This document shows positions 56,259-64,000 of a DNA stretch of 64,000 nt, piece by piece; position 1 is the stretch's first letter; each line of letters begins with the position of its first letter. Under the pieces are notes generated by a model. It was not told the origin of the DNA, searched no databases, and saw nothing but the letters and a program-made list of their open reading frames with translations. The position numbers were made by a program, and so were the translations under genes. This DNA comes from Sphingomonas bacterium (lineage in GTDB: Bacteria > Pseudomonadota > Alphaproteobacteria > Sphingomonadales > Sphingomonadaceae): positions 1 through 64,000 of the forward strand of contig JASBRX010000031.1 of the NCBI GenBank assembly GCA_030149245.1, in the 5' to 3' direction.

Positions 56259-56930
56259 TCAGAGCGTCGCCTCAATCTCGCGCGCCGCGAGGTCGGGGTC
56301 TTCCGCCTGGGTGATCGGGCGGCCGATGACGAGGATCGAGGCGCCGGCGTCGAGCGCGGTGCGGGGGGTGACGACGCGCTTCTGGTCGCCGGTAATCCCA
56401 TTGGCGGGGCGGACGCCGGGGACGACGAAGAAGCCGTCTTTCCATGCGGCGTGGGCGGCCTTCACTTCTTCGCCCGAACAGACGATGCCGTCGACGCCGG
56501 CGGACTTGGCGAGTTCGGCGAGGCGGACGACCTGTTCATGCGGGTCGGGCGACAGGCCGATCGAGGTCAAGTCATTGGCGTCGAGGCTGGTGAGCATCGT
56601 CACCGCGACAACCTTGGTGCCCGTCGGTGCGGCGGCCTTGGCGTCCTCCAGCATCGCGCGGCCGCCCGCGGCGTGGACGGTGATGATCGCGGGTTCGAGC
56701 GGGCGGAGCGCCTGTACTGCCTTGCCCACCGTGTTGGGGATGTCGTGGAATTTGAGGTCGAGGAAGATCGGTAGGCCGATATCCGCCATTTCGTGCACGC
56801 CGTGGCGGCCATTTGCCATGAAGAATTCGAGGCCGAGCTTGATCCCGCCGACATGGTGGCGAACGCGGGTCGCGATCGCCTTGGCGCGTTCGATGTCGGG
56901 GGTGTCGAGGGCGACGTAGACCGGGCTCAT
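56259..56930 (-). CDS. pyrF: Orotidine 5'-phosphate decarboxylase
   Basis: PyrF decarboxylates OMP to UMP. The 223-residue barrel has VYVALDTPDIERAKAIA, the catalytic FLDLKFHDIPNTVGKAV (Asp-x-Lys-x-x-Asp), VTMLTSLDANDL and the phosphate-gripping VPGVRPANGITGDQKRVVTP, IGRPIT. ATG 56930 overlaps the stop of the LapA-domain gene by 4 bases. Confidence 0.97.
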   Translation of the reverse strand: MSPVYVALDTPDIERAKAIATRVRHHVGGIKLGLEFFMANGRHGVHEMADIGLPIFLDLKFHDIPNTVGKAVQALRPLEPAIITVHAAGGRAMLEDAKAAAPTGTKVVAVTMLTSLDANDLTSIGLSPDPHEQVVRLAELAKSAGVDGIVCSGEEVKAAHAAWKDGFFVVPGVRPANGITGDQKRVVTPRTALDAGASILVIGRPITQAEDPDLAAREIEATL

Positions 56931-57274
56931 GGCGTCACCAGCGGCGGTGCGGACGGCGTTTCGGCGGGCGGTTCGAGATCGCCGGGATCGGTCGCGACGA
57001 CGGGCGCGGGAACGGCTGCGGGCGCCGGGCGGAGCGAGTCCACGGTGCGCTCGAGCATTGCGATCCGGCTGCGCATCCGCCAGCGCACGGTGTGGTAGAT
57101 CGCCAGCATCGGCAGTAGCCCGCCGAGATAGACGACGAACAGCAGGAAGGGCAGGTTCACATCGGCGATCAGGCCGCTCCAAAGGTGGATCTCGACCGGA
57201 TGCCAGTTGGTCACCGCAAATGCGGCCGCCAGGCCGAGGATCAGGAACCAGAACAAAGCCTTCAGAAACTGCAT
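56927..57274 (-). CDS. LapA (DUF1049) domain-containing membrane protein
   Basis: A 115-residue inner-membrane protein with two transmembrane helices (LKALFWFLILGLAAAFAVTNW and LPFLLFVVYLGGLLPMLAIYHTV), a short basic loop and a Pro/Ala-rich cytoplasmic tail, the LapA/DUF1049 architecture linked to lipopolysaccharide assembly in enteric bacteria. It is translationally coupled to pyrF. Confidence 0.9.
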   Translation of the reverse strand: MQFLKALFWFLILGLAAAFAVTNWHPVEIHLWSGLIADVNLPFLLFVVYLGGLLPMLAIYHTVRWRMRSRIAMLERTVDSLRPAPAAVPAPVVATDPGDLEPPAETPSAPPLVTP

Positions 57275-57337
57275 CCGCTGCGATCACCCTGTTGCGTGTG
57301 GCGGCAGCTTAGGCGCGGACCGCCCGCTTGACCAGCC

Positions 57338-59632
57338 TCAGCCGATTTCGGCGCGCAGCTGAGTGAACAGCCCCGGCACGGCGGTGAGGCGCGGTTCCTC
57401 TTCGTCGAGGATGGCGAGGAACAGCTCACGCTTGATCGTCGTGACGCGGCCGGGGGCGAGGCGCGCGCCGGGGGGCAGGGTCGAGAGCATGATATCGACC
57501 AGCCGGTCCGCGCCGTGAAGGCGGCCCCAGAGATAGTCATTCTCGCGATAGGCGCGGCTGAAAAAGGCGCCGAAATTGTTGAACTGAATCCCCTTGAGCG
57601 TCGCCGCCGCGCCGCCGCTGCGGATCGCGCAGGCATCGTCGGGGGAAATGCGATCGACGCGGATGGGATCGAATTCGTTGAGCCCTTCGCCGCGGAGCAG
57701 TGGGAGCGTCGCGATGTCGAAAAAGGGGAAGCCGAGATAGGCGAGCAGCATCGGGCGGCGCAGGTCGCGGGGAAGCTGGCTCAGCCCCTCGGACAGGCGC
57801 GCATCGGTCTCGTCGTCGAGCGTGCGCAGGTCCATCCGCGCGGCGAGTTCGTCCATCAGCGCCCCCGCATCGCAATCGGGCGAGCGGATCGATTCGCGCA
57901 TGCCCAGAAACGGGTCGGCGCGTTGGCATTCGAGATAGCCGGCGAGCGAGTCGTAGATCGCGGTGCGGATCGGGGCGAGTTCGGCGCGGCTATTGTCCTG
58001 ATCCAGCTCGGTCGCGCGGCGGGCGAGCAGGCGCAGGCGGCGAATGCGAAAGCCGAGGTCGTGCGCGCGCAGCAGGTCGAGCGTGGCCGGGCTGGCCGAG
58101 GCATTGTGGCTGGTGCTGAAATCGTCCGCGCCGCGCCGGTCGATCTCGGCCCCGATCGCGGCGCGCATCCGCCGCCAGCGCTCCGACCCGTGCAGGTCGG
58201 CAATCTGGTTGAGATGGGTCGCGATCCGGTCGGCGACGCCCTCGACCTTGAGCAGGCCATAGGCGGCGTGGCCATAGCCGGCGCGCGACGCCGCCGCCTG
58301 TTGCGCGCGGGCCCGCCACGCGGCGAGGCGCTTGGGCGTGGGATAGTCGAGGAACAGCGTGTAGCCGAACAGCGATTCGACCTGTCCCTCCACCTCCGCG
58401 CGGATGCGTTCGATGATCGTCAGCATGCGCTCGATCTGCGCCGAGCGCTGGCCGAGCGATTCGAGATTGTCGCGGATCGGCTGCTGGCGCGGCAGCTCGG
58501 ACAGCGCGCCGATGATGGTGCGGAAAAAACCGGGGCTTTCCTGTGGACCCGGGCCGGGACTGGCGATGCGATAGCCGGGGGTGGGATCGATGAACACGAA
58601 GCGGCGGTCGATCTGGCGGCGCGCGGGGCGTTCGCGCAGCGCGTCCATCGCGGGGCGGAATGGCGCATTGGCGAGCACCGAGCCGTCGATGAGCGGCGCG
58701 GTTTCGGCAACCCCGGCAGCGAACTGGCGCGGCAGGGCGTGCTCGAGGAATGCGGTGCGCCCCGGCCAGCTGCCGCCGCGTTCGGCGAGCACGGCATCGA
58801 CTTCGGCCACCGTCGCGGGCGGAAAGGCGCCGGGGAAGCTGGAAGTCGCGCGCGCGGCGAAGGCCAGCTCGGCCGGATCGCCCAGCGCGGTGCCGCTGCC
58901 GCCATGGTCGCTGAACGAGAAGACGAGGCGGTGTTCGGTCTCGACCACTTCGGGCGGGGAATTGAGCTTGAGCCGCTCAGGGTGGCCGCGAAAATCGGTG
59001 ACGGTGACGAACAGGTCGAGCGGCTGGCCATCGGGCAGCAGGCGCGGCCCGGCGGGCGCATCCCGCATGGCTTCCAGCGCGTCGAGCAACATGTTGGTCA
59101 GCTGCTTTCCGCCAAAGGGCGGTTCGAACCAGCGCGAGCGGACAAAGCGTTCGAGCTTGGCGCGCACCTCGGCCTGGGCGGCGGGTTCGACCGTTGTCTT
59201 GACCGTCGAGTCGTGGCCGGCCAGCATCCACGCGATCGGCACCGCCCACATCTTGGCGAAGCGGTGCGACGGGCCGTGGTCGGGGTTGAGCAGCGCGTCG
59301 ACATCGGCGACTTCGAGCCACAGGTCGGTGAGCGGGTCGAGCGACTGGCCGCTGGTCACCGCCTGCGCCAGGAATACGCCGTTGATCCCCCCGGCGCTGG
59401 CCCCGGCGACGATATCGACCATCACGCGCAGGTTGAGCCCGGCCTCATCCCCGATCGCATCGAGCAGGGCGTGATAGACGCGCTCGCTCGCCCCGCTGGC
59501 CGGTTCGAAATCGCGATGCGCGCGGCTGGCGCGGCCGAGGTGCCAGATCTCCTTGGTGATGCCGTGCATGTAGATGGCAAGGCTGATCCCGCCATAGCAG
59601 ACGAGCGCAAGGCGAAGTTCCTTGTCCTGCAC
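57338..59632 (-). CDS. Patatin-related protein (long form)
   Basis: A 764-residue patatin-like lipase of the long patatin-related family. The oxyanion region is ALVCYGGISLAIYMHGITKEIWHL, the nucleophile elbow GASAGGINGVFLA (Gly-x-Ser-x-Gly), and the dyad Asp lies in PLIDGSVLANAPF. The long C-terminal half (helical, with DELAARMDL and FNNFGAFFSRAYRENDYLWGRLHGADR) is typical of the family and of unknown function. GTG 59632 starts 2 bases after the upstream nuclease stop. The open frame continues upstream only as a shadow. Confidence 0.9.
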   Translation of the reverse strand: MQDKELRLALVCYGGISLAIYMHGITKEIWHLGRASRAHRDFEPASGASERVYHALLDAIGDEAGLNLRVMVDIVAGASAGGINGVFLAQAVTSGQSLDPLTDLWLEVADVDALLNPDHGPSHRFAKMWAVPIAWMLAGHDSTVKTTVEPAAQAEVRAKLERFVRSRWFEPPFGGKQLTNMLLDALEAMRDAPAGPRLLPDGQPLDLFVTVTDFRGHPERLKLNSPPEVVETEHRLVFSFSDHGGSGTALGDPAELAFAARATSSFPGAFPPATVAEVDAVLAERGGSWPGRTAFLEHALPRQFAAGVAETAPLIDGSVLANAPFRPAMDALRERPARRQIDRRFVFIDPTPGYRIASPGPGPQESPGFFRTIIGALSELPRQQPIRDNLESLGQRSAQIERMLTIIERIRAEVEGQVESLFGYTLFLDYPTPKRLAAWRARAQQAAASRAGYGHAAYGLLKVEGVADRIATHLNQIADLHGSERWRRMRAAIGAEIDRRGADDFSTSHNASASPATLDLLRAHDLGFRIRRLRLLARRATELDQDNSRAELAPIRTAIYDSLAGYLECQRADPFLGMRESIRSPDCDAGALMDELAARMDLRTLDDETDARLSEGLSQLPRDLRRPMLLAYLGFPFFDIATLPLLRGEGLNEFDPIRVDRISPDDACAIRSGGAAATLKGIQFNNFGAFFSRAYRENDYLWGRLHGADRLVDIMLSTLPPGARLAPGRVTTIKRELFLAILDEEEPRLTAVPGLFTQLRAEIG

Positions 59633-59634
59633 GC

Positions 59635-60330
59635 TCAGCCGCGCCGCACTTCGGCCCAGACGGGCAAATGATCGGACGCGGTGCGTGCGGCGGCGCTGTC
59701 GTTGACGCCGCAGTCCCCGAAGCTGAGATCGGCCGAGACCATGATGCGGTCGAGCCGGGCGATCGGGCGGCGCGCGTGGAACGAGCGGCCGGTCGGCGCG
59801 AAGCTGAATTCCTTGCCGAAATCGCGCAGGCAGCCCGATTGCGCGCTCCAGTCGTTGAGGTCGCCCATCATCACGGTCGGCATCGCCCGCTCGCTTGCGG
59901 CGAGGTGCGTCAGGATCGCATGCGCCTGTCGCCGGCGCCACAGGCCGGACAGGTCGAGGTGCATGCCGACGACGCGCAGGCTCTCCCCGCCGATGCGCAG
60001 GTCCGCCATCACCGCACCACGGGGTTCGAGCGCGGGGAGGTGGATGATCTCGCAATCGAGGATTTGCGCGTCCTTGCGCACCAGGATCGCATTGCCGTGC
60101 CAGCCCATCGACCCGGAGCGGACGCCGAACGAGACCGCCTTCCACGGGCTGTGTTCTTCCAGCATGTGGGGAGAGATGACGCCCTGACGCTGGCCGAAGC
60201 GGCGGTCGCATTCCTGCAACGCGATCACATCAGCGTCGATCTCGCGAAGCACCTCGAGCGTGCGCTCGGGCCGACGGCGGCGGTCGGTGCCGATCGCCTT
60301 ACGCATGTTATAGCTGGCTACTTTCAGCAT
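59635..60330 (-). CDS. Endonuclease/exonuclease/phosphatase (EEP) family protein
   Basis: A 231-residue EEP-fold hydrolase. Motifs seen are LKVASYNMRKAIG (metal Asn), DVIALQECDRRFG (catalytic Glu), HLDLSGLWRRRQ (His), MGDLNDWS (Asp/Asn) and the C-terminal SDHLPVWAEV (Asp-His). Candidate substrates range from phospholipid headgroups to nucleic acids and cannot be chosen from sequence. It is the first gene before the patatin-related gene and almost certainly co-transcribed, which hints at a lipid-related role. Confidence 0.92.
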   Translation of the reverse strand: MLKVASYNMRKAIGTDRRRRPERTLEVLREIDADVIALQECDRRFGQRQGVISPHMLEEHSPWKAVSFGVRSGSMGWHGNAILVRKDAQILDCEIIHLPALEPRGAVMADLRIGGESLRVVGMHLDLSGLWRRRQAHAILTHLAASERAMPTVMMGDLNDWSAQSGCLRDFGKEFSFAPTGRSFHARRPIARLDRIMVSADLSFGDCGVNDSAAARTASDHLPVWAEVRRG

Positions 60331-60373
60331 CGAACCTGTTTGGGCGGCGGAACGACGCGACGCAAGGGCGCGA

Positions 60374-60574
60374 TCAAAGACCGGGCGTTGGCATTTGCGT
60401 GAGCGGCTGGTTTCGCGCTTCGGCGGCGGCCTGCTGCAGGCTGAGCGCCGTCGCTTCAGCTGCGTCGGGGGTCATTGCGATTGCGACACCGTCGGGACCA
60501 TCCAGCAGGACCAGACCCGCTTCGGCGCTGGCGACGCCCGATTTCCCATGTGGTTCGCGTCCGTGCCCGTGCAT
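60374..60574 (-). CDS. Small hypothetical protein
   Basis: A 66-residue protein starting MHGHGREPHGKSGVASAEAG, with a middle part LVLLDGPDGVAIAMTPDAAEATALSLQQAAAEA. It has no membrane segment or signal peptide. No family is recognised. AGGGAAA lies about 9 bases upstream of ATG 60574. The ordered strand-helix pattern and ribosome site favour a real gene. Confidence 0.6.
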   Translation of the reverse strand: MHGHGREPHGKSGVASAEAGLVLLDGPDGVAIAMTPDAAEATALSLQQAAAEARNQPLTQMPTPGL

Positions 60575-60669
60575 TGCGCTGACTTTCCCTGTTATGTGCG
60601 ATAACGGGGCGAAACGCGCTACGGGTGCAAAATATCCCACAGTTTTCGGGGCTTTTGTCTTGTTTCGGG

Positions 60670-61047
60670 TCAGCGCCCGCCAGCTTCGAGCAGGCGGCGC
60701 GGCGCAACCAATTCCCAGCTGATCGCGACACGGTCGCCGATGCGGTCCCAGTCGGTGTCGGGCCGGTCGAGATGCATGCCGACCCAGCCCGACGGGCCGA
60801 AATAGGGCGGGCGGTAATAGAGGTCGGGTTCCATCTCGATCAGCATCGCCTGTTCCTCCGGCCCGCTGGTCTTGACGATCGCGGCCGTGACGGAATCGCC
60901 ATGATGCGCGTGCCAGAAATAGGCGAACATCTTGCCCTTGGTGATGAAGAAGGCGGGCATGCCGTGCGAAAGTTTCTCGTTTGCTTCGGGCAGGGCGAGC
61001 GCGATGGCACGGAGCTTGTCCAGCGCGGCGCTCGCCTGGGGGGTCAT
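60670..61047 (-). CDS. MmcQ/YjbR family DNA-binding-like protein
   Basis: A 125-residue protein of the MmcQ/YjbR family (double-wing fold). Family features are LRAIALALPEANEKLSHGMPAFFITKGKMFAYF and YFGPSGWVGMHLDRPDTDWDRIGDRVAISWELVAPRRL. ATG 61047 overlaps the purN stop as ATGA; ATG 61059 would add four residues. The role is unknown despite the family name. Confidence 0.9.
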   Translation of the reverse strand: MTPQASAALDKLRAIALALPEANEKLSHGMPAFFITKGKMFAYFWHAHHGDSVTAAIVKTSGPEEQAMLIEMEPDLYYRPPYFGPSGWVGMHLDRPDTDWDRIGDRVAISWELVAPRRLLEAGGR

Positions 61048-61610
61048 CTGCTGAGCCATTCCGCGACAATGCGGGGGTAGAGTTTGTGTTCCTCGGCAAG
61101 AACGCGTTCGGCCAGCGCGTCGGGCGTGTCGCCGGGAAGTATCGGCACTCTGGCCTGCCCCAGCACCTCGCCGCCGTCGAGCTCTTCGGTGACGAGATGG
61201 ACCGAGCAGCCGCCATGGGTGTCGCCCGCGTCGATTGCGCGCTGGTGCGTGTCGAGGCCCTTGTAGAGCGGCAGCAGCGAGGGGTGGATGTTGACGATCC
61301 GTCCCCGCCAGCGCGCGACGAAATCGTCGGAGAGAAGGCGCATGTAACCGGCCAGCGCGATGGCCTCGACTCCGGCGGCGCGGAGGGCGGAGTGGATCGC
61401 CGCCTCATAGTCGGCCTTGGCCATGCCCTTGGGGGACTGCGCGAAGGTGAGAATGCCTTGCTCCGCCGCCCATACAAGGCCTGCGGCGTCGGGCTTGTCG
61501 GACGCGACGAGGGCGACTTCGTATGGCGCGTTTGCTGAGCGTGCGCCCTCGACCAGCGCCATCATGTTTGATCCGCGACCGGAGATGAGGATGCCGAGTT
61601 TGCGTTTCAT
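61044..61610 (-). CDS. purN: Phosphoribosylglycinamide formyltransferase
   Basis: PurN formylates glycinamide ribonucleotide with 10-formyl-tetrahydrofolate in purine synthesis. The 188-residue protein has LGILISGRGSNMMALVE, the folate/catalytic segment IALAGYMRLLSDDFVARWRGRIVNIHPSLLPLYKGLDTH (Asn-x-His) and HLVTEELDGGEVLGQ. ATG 61610 is chosen by family start; the upstream extension lies in a repeat. It is downstream of purM on the same strand. Confidence 0.96.
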   Translation of the reverse strand: MKRKLGILISGRGSNMMALVEGARSANAPYEVALVASDKPDAAGLVWAAEQGILTFAQSPKGMAKADYEAAIHSALRAAGVEAIALAGYMRLLSDDFVARWRGRIVNIHPSLLPLYKGLDTHQRAIDAGDTHGGCSVHLVTEELDGGEVLGQARVPILPGDTPDALAERVLAEEHKLYPRIVAEWLSR

Positions 61611-61619
61611 CACACCCGT

Positions 61620-61704
61620 TCGTGCTGAGCTTGTCGAAGCACCGTACTTCTTGGCGGCGACACAAGTAGAAAGACGGCCCTTCGACAAGCTCAGGGCGAG
61701 CGGT
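61620..61704. repeat. gagcttgtcgaagc-type inverted repeat between purM and purN
   Basis: Arms cgtgctgagcttgtcgaagcac (about 61621-61642) and cccttcgacaagctcagggcg (about 61678-61698) mirror each other. It is the same family as 39463-39536. It separates two genes that are usually closely linked. Confidence 0.8.
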
Positions 61705-61706
61705 CC

Positions 61707-62801
61707 TTATTGGTTATGCGTCGCTTCCCAATCGGCGCGGGCGCTCCAGGTTTCGGCGCTGCCGGTGACGGTGCAGCCGCGCTGCCCCGCCTCGATCATG
61801 CCGATGCGATGGACCGTTTCGCCCGCCGCTTCCAGCTCCGAGGCGACCGCATCGGCCTGATTGGCCGCGACGACGGCGACCATGCCGATGCCGCAGTTGA
61901 AGGTTCGCGCCATTTCCTGCGGCTCGATATTCCCCTGTGCCTGGAGGAACGCCATCAGGCGCGGCTGGGCCCAGCTGTCGGCGTCGACGCGGGCGTGGCA
62001 GCCTTCGGGCAGGACACGGGGGATGTTTTCGAGCAGCCCGCCGCCGGTGATGTGCGCGAGGCCGTGGATCGCGCCCTTGCGAAGTTGTGGAAGCAGACTC
62101 CGCACATAGATGCGTGTCGGGGCCATGAGCGCGTCAAGCAGGATCACTTCTGGATCGAACAGGGCAGGGCGGTTGAGCTTCCACCCCTTGTCCGCGGCGA
62201 GGCGGCGGACGAGCGAATAGCCGTTGGAATGCACCCCGTTGGAGACGAGGCCGAGGATAATGTCCCCCGGCGCGATTGTCTTGCCGTCGAGCAGCTGCTC
62301 GCGCTCGACCGCGCCGACGCAGAAACCGGCCAGGTCATAATCGCCATCGGCGTACATGCCGGGCATTTCTGCGGTCTCGCCGCCGATCAGCGCGCAGCCG
62401 GCCTGTTTGCAGCCCTCTGCAATGCCCGCGATCACGCGCTCGGCGACGCCGTTCACCAGCTTGCCGGTCGCGAAATAGTCGCGGAAGAAGAGCGGCTCGG
62501 CGCCCTGGACGACCAGATCGTTGGCGCACATCGCGACCAGGTCGATCCCGACGCCGTCGTGCGAATCATGGTCGATCGCCAGCTTGAGCTTGGTGCCCAC
62601 GCCGTCATTCGCCGCGACGAGCAGCGGATCGGTGAAGCCGGCTGCCTTCAGGTCGAACAATCCGCCGAACCCACCAAGATCGGCGTCGGCGCCCGGACGG
62701 CGGGTGGAGCGGGCGAGCGGGGCGATGGCACGGACCAGCGCATTGCCGGCGTCGATGGAGACGCCCGCCTGGGCGTAGGTATAGGACTCAGGATCGGTCA
62801 T
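61707..62801 (-). CDS. purM: Phosphoribosylformylglycinamidine cyclo-ligase
   Basis: PurM (AIR synthetase) closes the imidazole ring in purine synthesis. The 364-residue protein has [95 protein letters not shown] and [18 protein letters not shown]. The start at ATG 62801 fits the family N-terminus. purN follows after a repeat. Confidence 0.97.
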   Translation of the reverse strand: MTDPESYTYAQAGVSIDAGNALVRAIAPLARSTRRPGADADLGGFGGLFDLKAAGFTDPLLVAANDGVGTKLKLAIDHDSHDGVGIDLVAMCANDLVVQGAEPLFFRDYFATGKLVNGVAERVIAGIAEGCKQAGCALIGGETAEMPGMYADGDYDLAGFCVGAVEREQLLDGKTIAPGDIILGLVSNGVHSNGYSLVRRLAADKGWKLNRPALFDPEVILLDALMAPTRIYVRSLLPQLRKGAIHGLAHITGGGLLENIPRVLPEGCHARVDADSWAQPRLMAFLQAQGNIEPQEMARTFNCGIGMVAVVAANQADAVASELEAAGETVHRIGMIEAGQRGCTVTGSAETWSARADWEATHNQ

Positions 62802-62821
62802 GGGCCTGTCTTGGTTACGGT

Positions 62822-62893
62822 GCCTGCCCGCTCCCCCACCCGGCCACCCACATGATCCTGCCGCTGGGTGGCCGGGTGGGGGAGCGGGCAGGC
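62822..62893. repeat. Perfect 29-bp inverted repeat upstream of purM
   Basis: The arm 62822-62850 (gcctgcccgctcccccaccc and on) is the exact reverse complement of 62865-62893, with a 14-base loop. It lies 20 bases before the purM start in the divergent region shared with the DUF2066 gene. It would form a very stable hairpin in either transcript or a cruciform. Confidence 0.92.
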
Positions 62894-62964
62894 GCCGGAC
62901 TCAAATGCCCGCCTAGCCACATCGCGCTTGGATTTCCACGCCCTCTTCGCCAAAAGGGCGCGGA

Positions 62965-64000
62965 ATGTCTGTTCGTCCCTCTCCCGCCATTGCCGCGATC
63001 GGCATCGCTGCCCTGCTTGCTTCTGCGGGACTCGCCGTCGCGCAGTCCGGCAAGGGCGCGGCCAAGGCGGATGCGAGCCAGGATGCGGGCAATAGCTCAG
63101 GCAGTTTTGAGGTCAGCGGCGTTGATGTCGATGTGCGCGGCAAGAATGCCGAAGCTGCGCGGCTCGGCGGCTGGCGGCTGGCGCAGCGCAAGGGCTGGTC
63201 GATGCTCGCGCGGCAGCTGACCGGATCGCCCTCGACCTTATCCGATTCGGCGCTCGATGGGCTGGTCACGGGTATCGTGGTCGAAAATGAGCAGATCGGC
63301 CCGAACCGCTATGTCGCGCGGCTCGGCGTGCTGTTCGACCGCAATCGCGCGGCGTCGATCCTGGGCGTGGGCGGCACGCTGATGCGTTCGCCGCCGATGC
63401 TGCTGATCCCGGTGCAGGTGTCGGGCGGCACGCATCGCGTGTTTGAGGGCAGCAGCGCCTTTGCCGAAGGGTGGGCGCGGTTCCGCACCGGTAACAGCAG
63501 TATCGATTATGTCCGCCCCAACGGCTCCGGCCCCGATCGTCTGCTGATGAATGCGGGGCAGGTAGCGCGGCGCGGGCGTGGCTGGTGGCGCTCGATCCTC
63601 GACCAATATGGCGCGACCGACATATTGGTCCCGACGGTGGAGCTGCGGCGCAGCTATCCCGGCGGGCCGGTCACCGGTATCTTCACCGCGGGCCATGGGC
63701 CCGACAATGTCCGGCTGGCGCAATTCGTGCTGCGCGTGAACGACGGGAACGCGATTCCCGCGCTGATCGATGCCGGCATTGCGCGGATCGACAAGGCGTA
63801 TCAGGACGCGCTGCGCGCCGGCATCCTGAAGCCCGACCGGTTGCTGGTCACCGAGCCACCGCGACCCGCAGTTCCGGTCGAGGAAACCGGTGAAGAAGAG
63901 CTGATCGACACCGGCGAAACCCCGGCGGTCACCGCCGGTACCGCGATCACCATCCAGTTCGACACGCCAACCGTCGGCGCATTGACCGGCGGCGAGGCGG
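62965..64000 (+). CDS. DUF2066 domain-containing exported protein (partial)
   Basis: The frame is open to the right edge with no stop (345 codons). It begins MSVRPSPAIAAIGIAALLAS and continues as a Sec signal peptide ending near VAQS. The DUF2066 pattern follows: FEVSGVDVDVRGKNAEAARL, WRLAQRKGWSMLARQL, NRYVARLGVLFDRNRAASIL and LLIPVQVSGGTHRVFEG. The protein is probably periplasmic with an unknown role. In relatives this gene commonly lies before hda, which would lie just outside the window. AAGGG precedes the ATG. Confidence 0.85.
   Translation, partial: MSVRPSPAIAAIGIAALLASAGLAVAQSGKGAAKADASQDAGNSSGSFEVSGVDVDVRGKNAEAARLGGWRLAQRKGWSMLARQLTGSPSTLSDSALDGLVTGIVVENEQIGPNRYVARLGVLFDRNRAASILGVGGTLMRSPPMLLIPVQVSGGTHRVFEGSSAFAEGWARFRTGNSSIDYVRPNGSGPDRLLMNAGQVARRGRGWWRSILDQYGATDILVPTVELRRSYPGGPVTGIFTAGHGPDNVRLAQFVLRVNDGNAIPALIDAGIARIDKAYQDALRAGILKPDRLLVTEPPRPAVPVEETGEEELIDTGETPAVTAGTAITIQFDTPTVGALTGGEA

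Noticed and set aside
57515..59671. 718-codon open frame opposite the patatin-related gene
   Set aside because: Antisense shadow of a gene with clear active-site motifs; no ribosome site and repetitive low-complexity composition.

Overview
The window is a high-GC chromosomal segment of an alphaproteobacterium, most likely Sphingomonas or a close relative in the Sphingomonadaceae. Three things point there. The gene neighbourhoods are typical (addB-addA-trxA, dnaG-rpoD, lapA-pyrF next to trpF, purN-purM followed by a DUF2066 gene). A DUF6356 gene is present. The intergenic gaps carry many GC-rich palindromic repeats of the kind common in sphingomonads. No prophage, insertion sequence, CRISPR array or rRNA was seen.

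Layout. 1-8.5 kb: end of addB, addA, trxA, a lone VapD toxin-like gene, argJ, a GIY-YIG protein, leuA with an unlisted Leu-rich leader peptide and hairpin, and a BLUF photoreceptor. 8.5-17.6 kb: YceI, a quinone-oxidoreductase-like dehydrogenase, a thioesterase, an ICMT-like methyltransferase, then a tight minus-strand operon DUF4129-DUF4350-MoxR-DUF58-SpoIIM-RDD. 17.7-21.5 kb: two coupled exported amidohydrolases, a TetR regulator and a small lipoprotein. 21.5-39 kb: a Tat/lipoprotein PhoX phosphatase followed by an almost complete type II secretion system in several divergent blocks (gspD-C-I-H-G; gspL-M-E-F; gspN; substrate-binding-like protein-gspJ-gspK). Three small genes ahead of it look like a second, reduced GspL/GspM/GspC set. 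39-47 kb: a MerC protein and a full histidine utilisation locus (hutIHGU divergent from hutF-hutC) with a perfect palindrome between the two arms. 47-50.9 kb: DUF6356, an FAD/NAD(P) protein, an alpha/beta hydrolase, tRNA-Pro(CGG) and a ferredoxin-NADP reductase. 51-64 kb: rpoD, dnaG, trpF, a GNAT gene, pyrF, a LapA-domain gene, a patatin-related protein, an EEP nuclease, two small genes, purN, purM and the start of a DUF2066 gene.

Most operons use 4-bp ATGA/GTGA stop-start overlaps, which fixes many starts. The most unusual theme is what the palindromic repeats do. One 102-bp copy lies in frame inside the DUF58 gene. One encodes most of the prepilin leader of GspJ. In three other places (addA, argJ, gspF) the outer arm of a repeat appears to supply the Shine-Dalgarno sequence of the next gene. 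The other strong non-coding signal is the leuA leader (a 15-codon ORF with five Leu codons in six) followed by a hairpin, which implies attenuation control of leucine synthesis. Starts, domain calls and regulatory sites were read by eye, without database searches.
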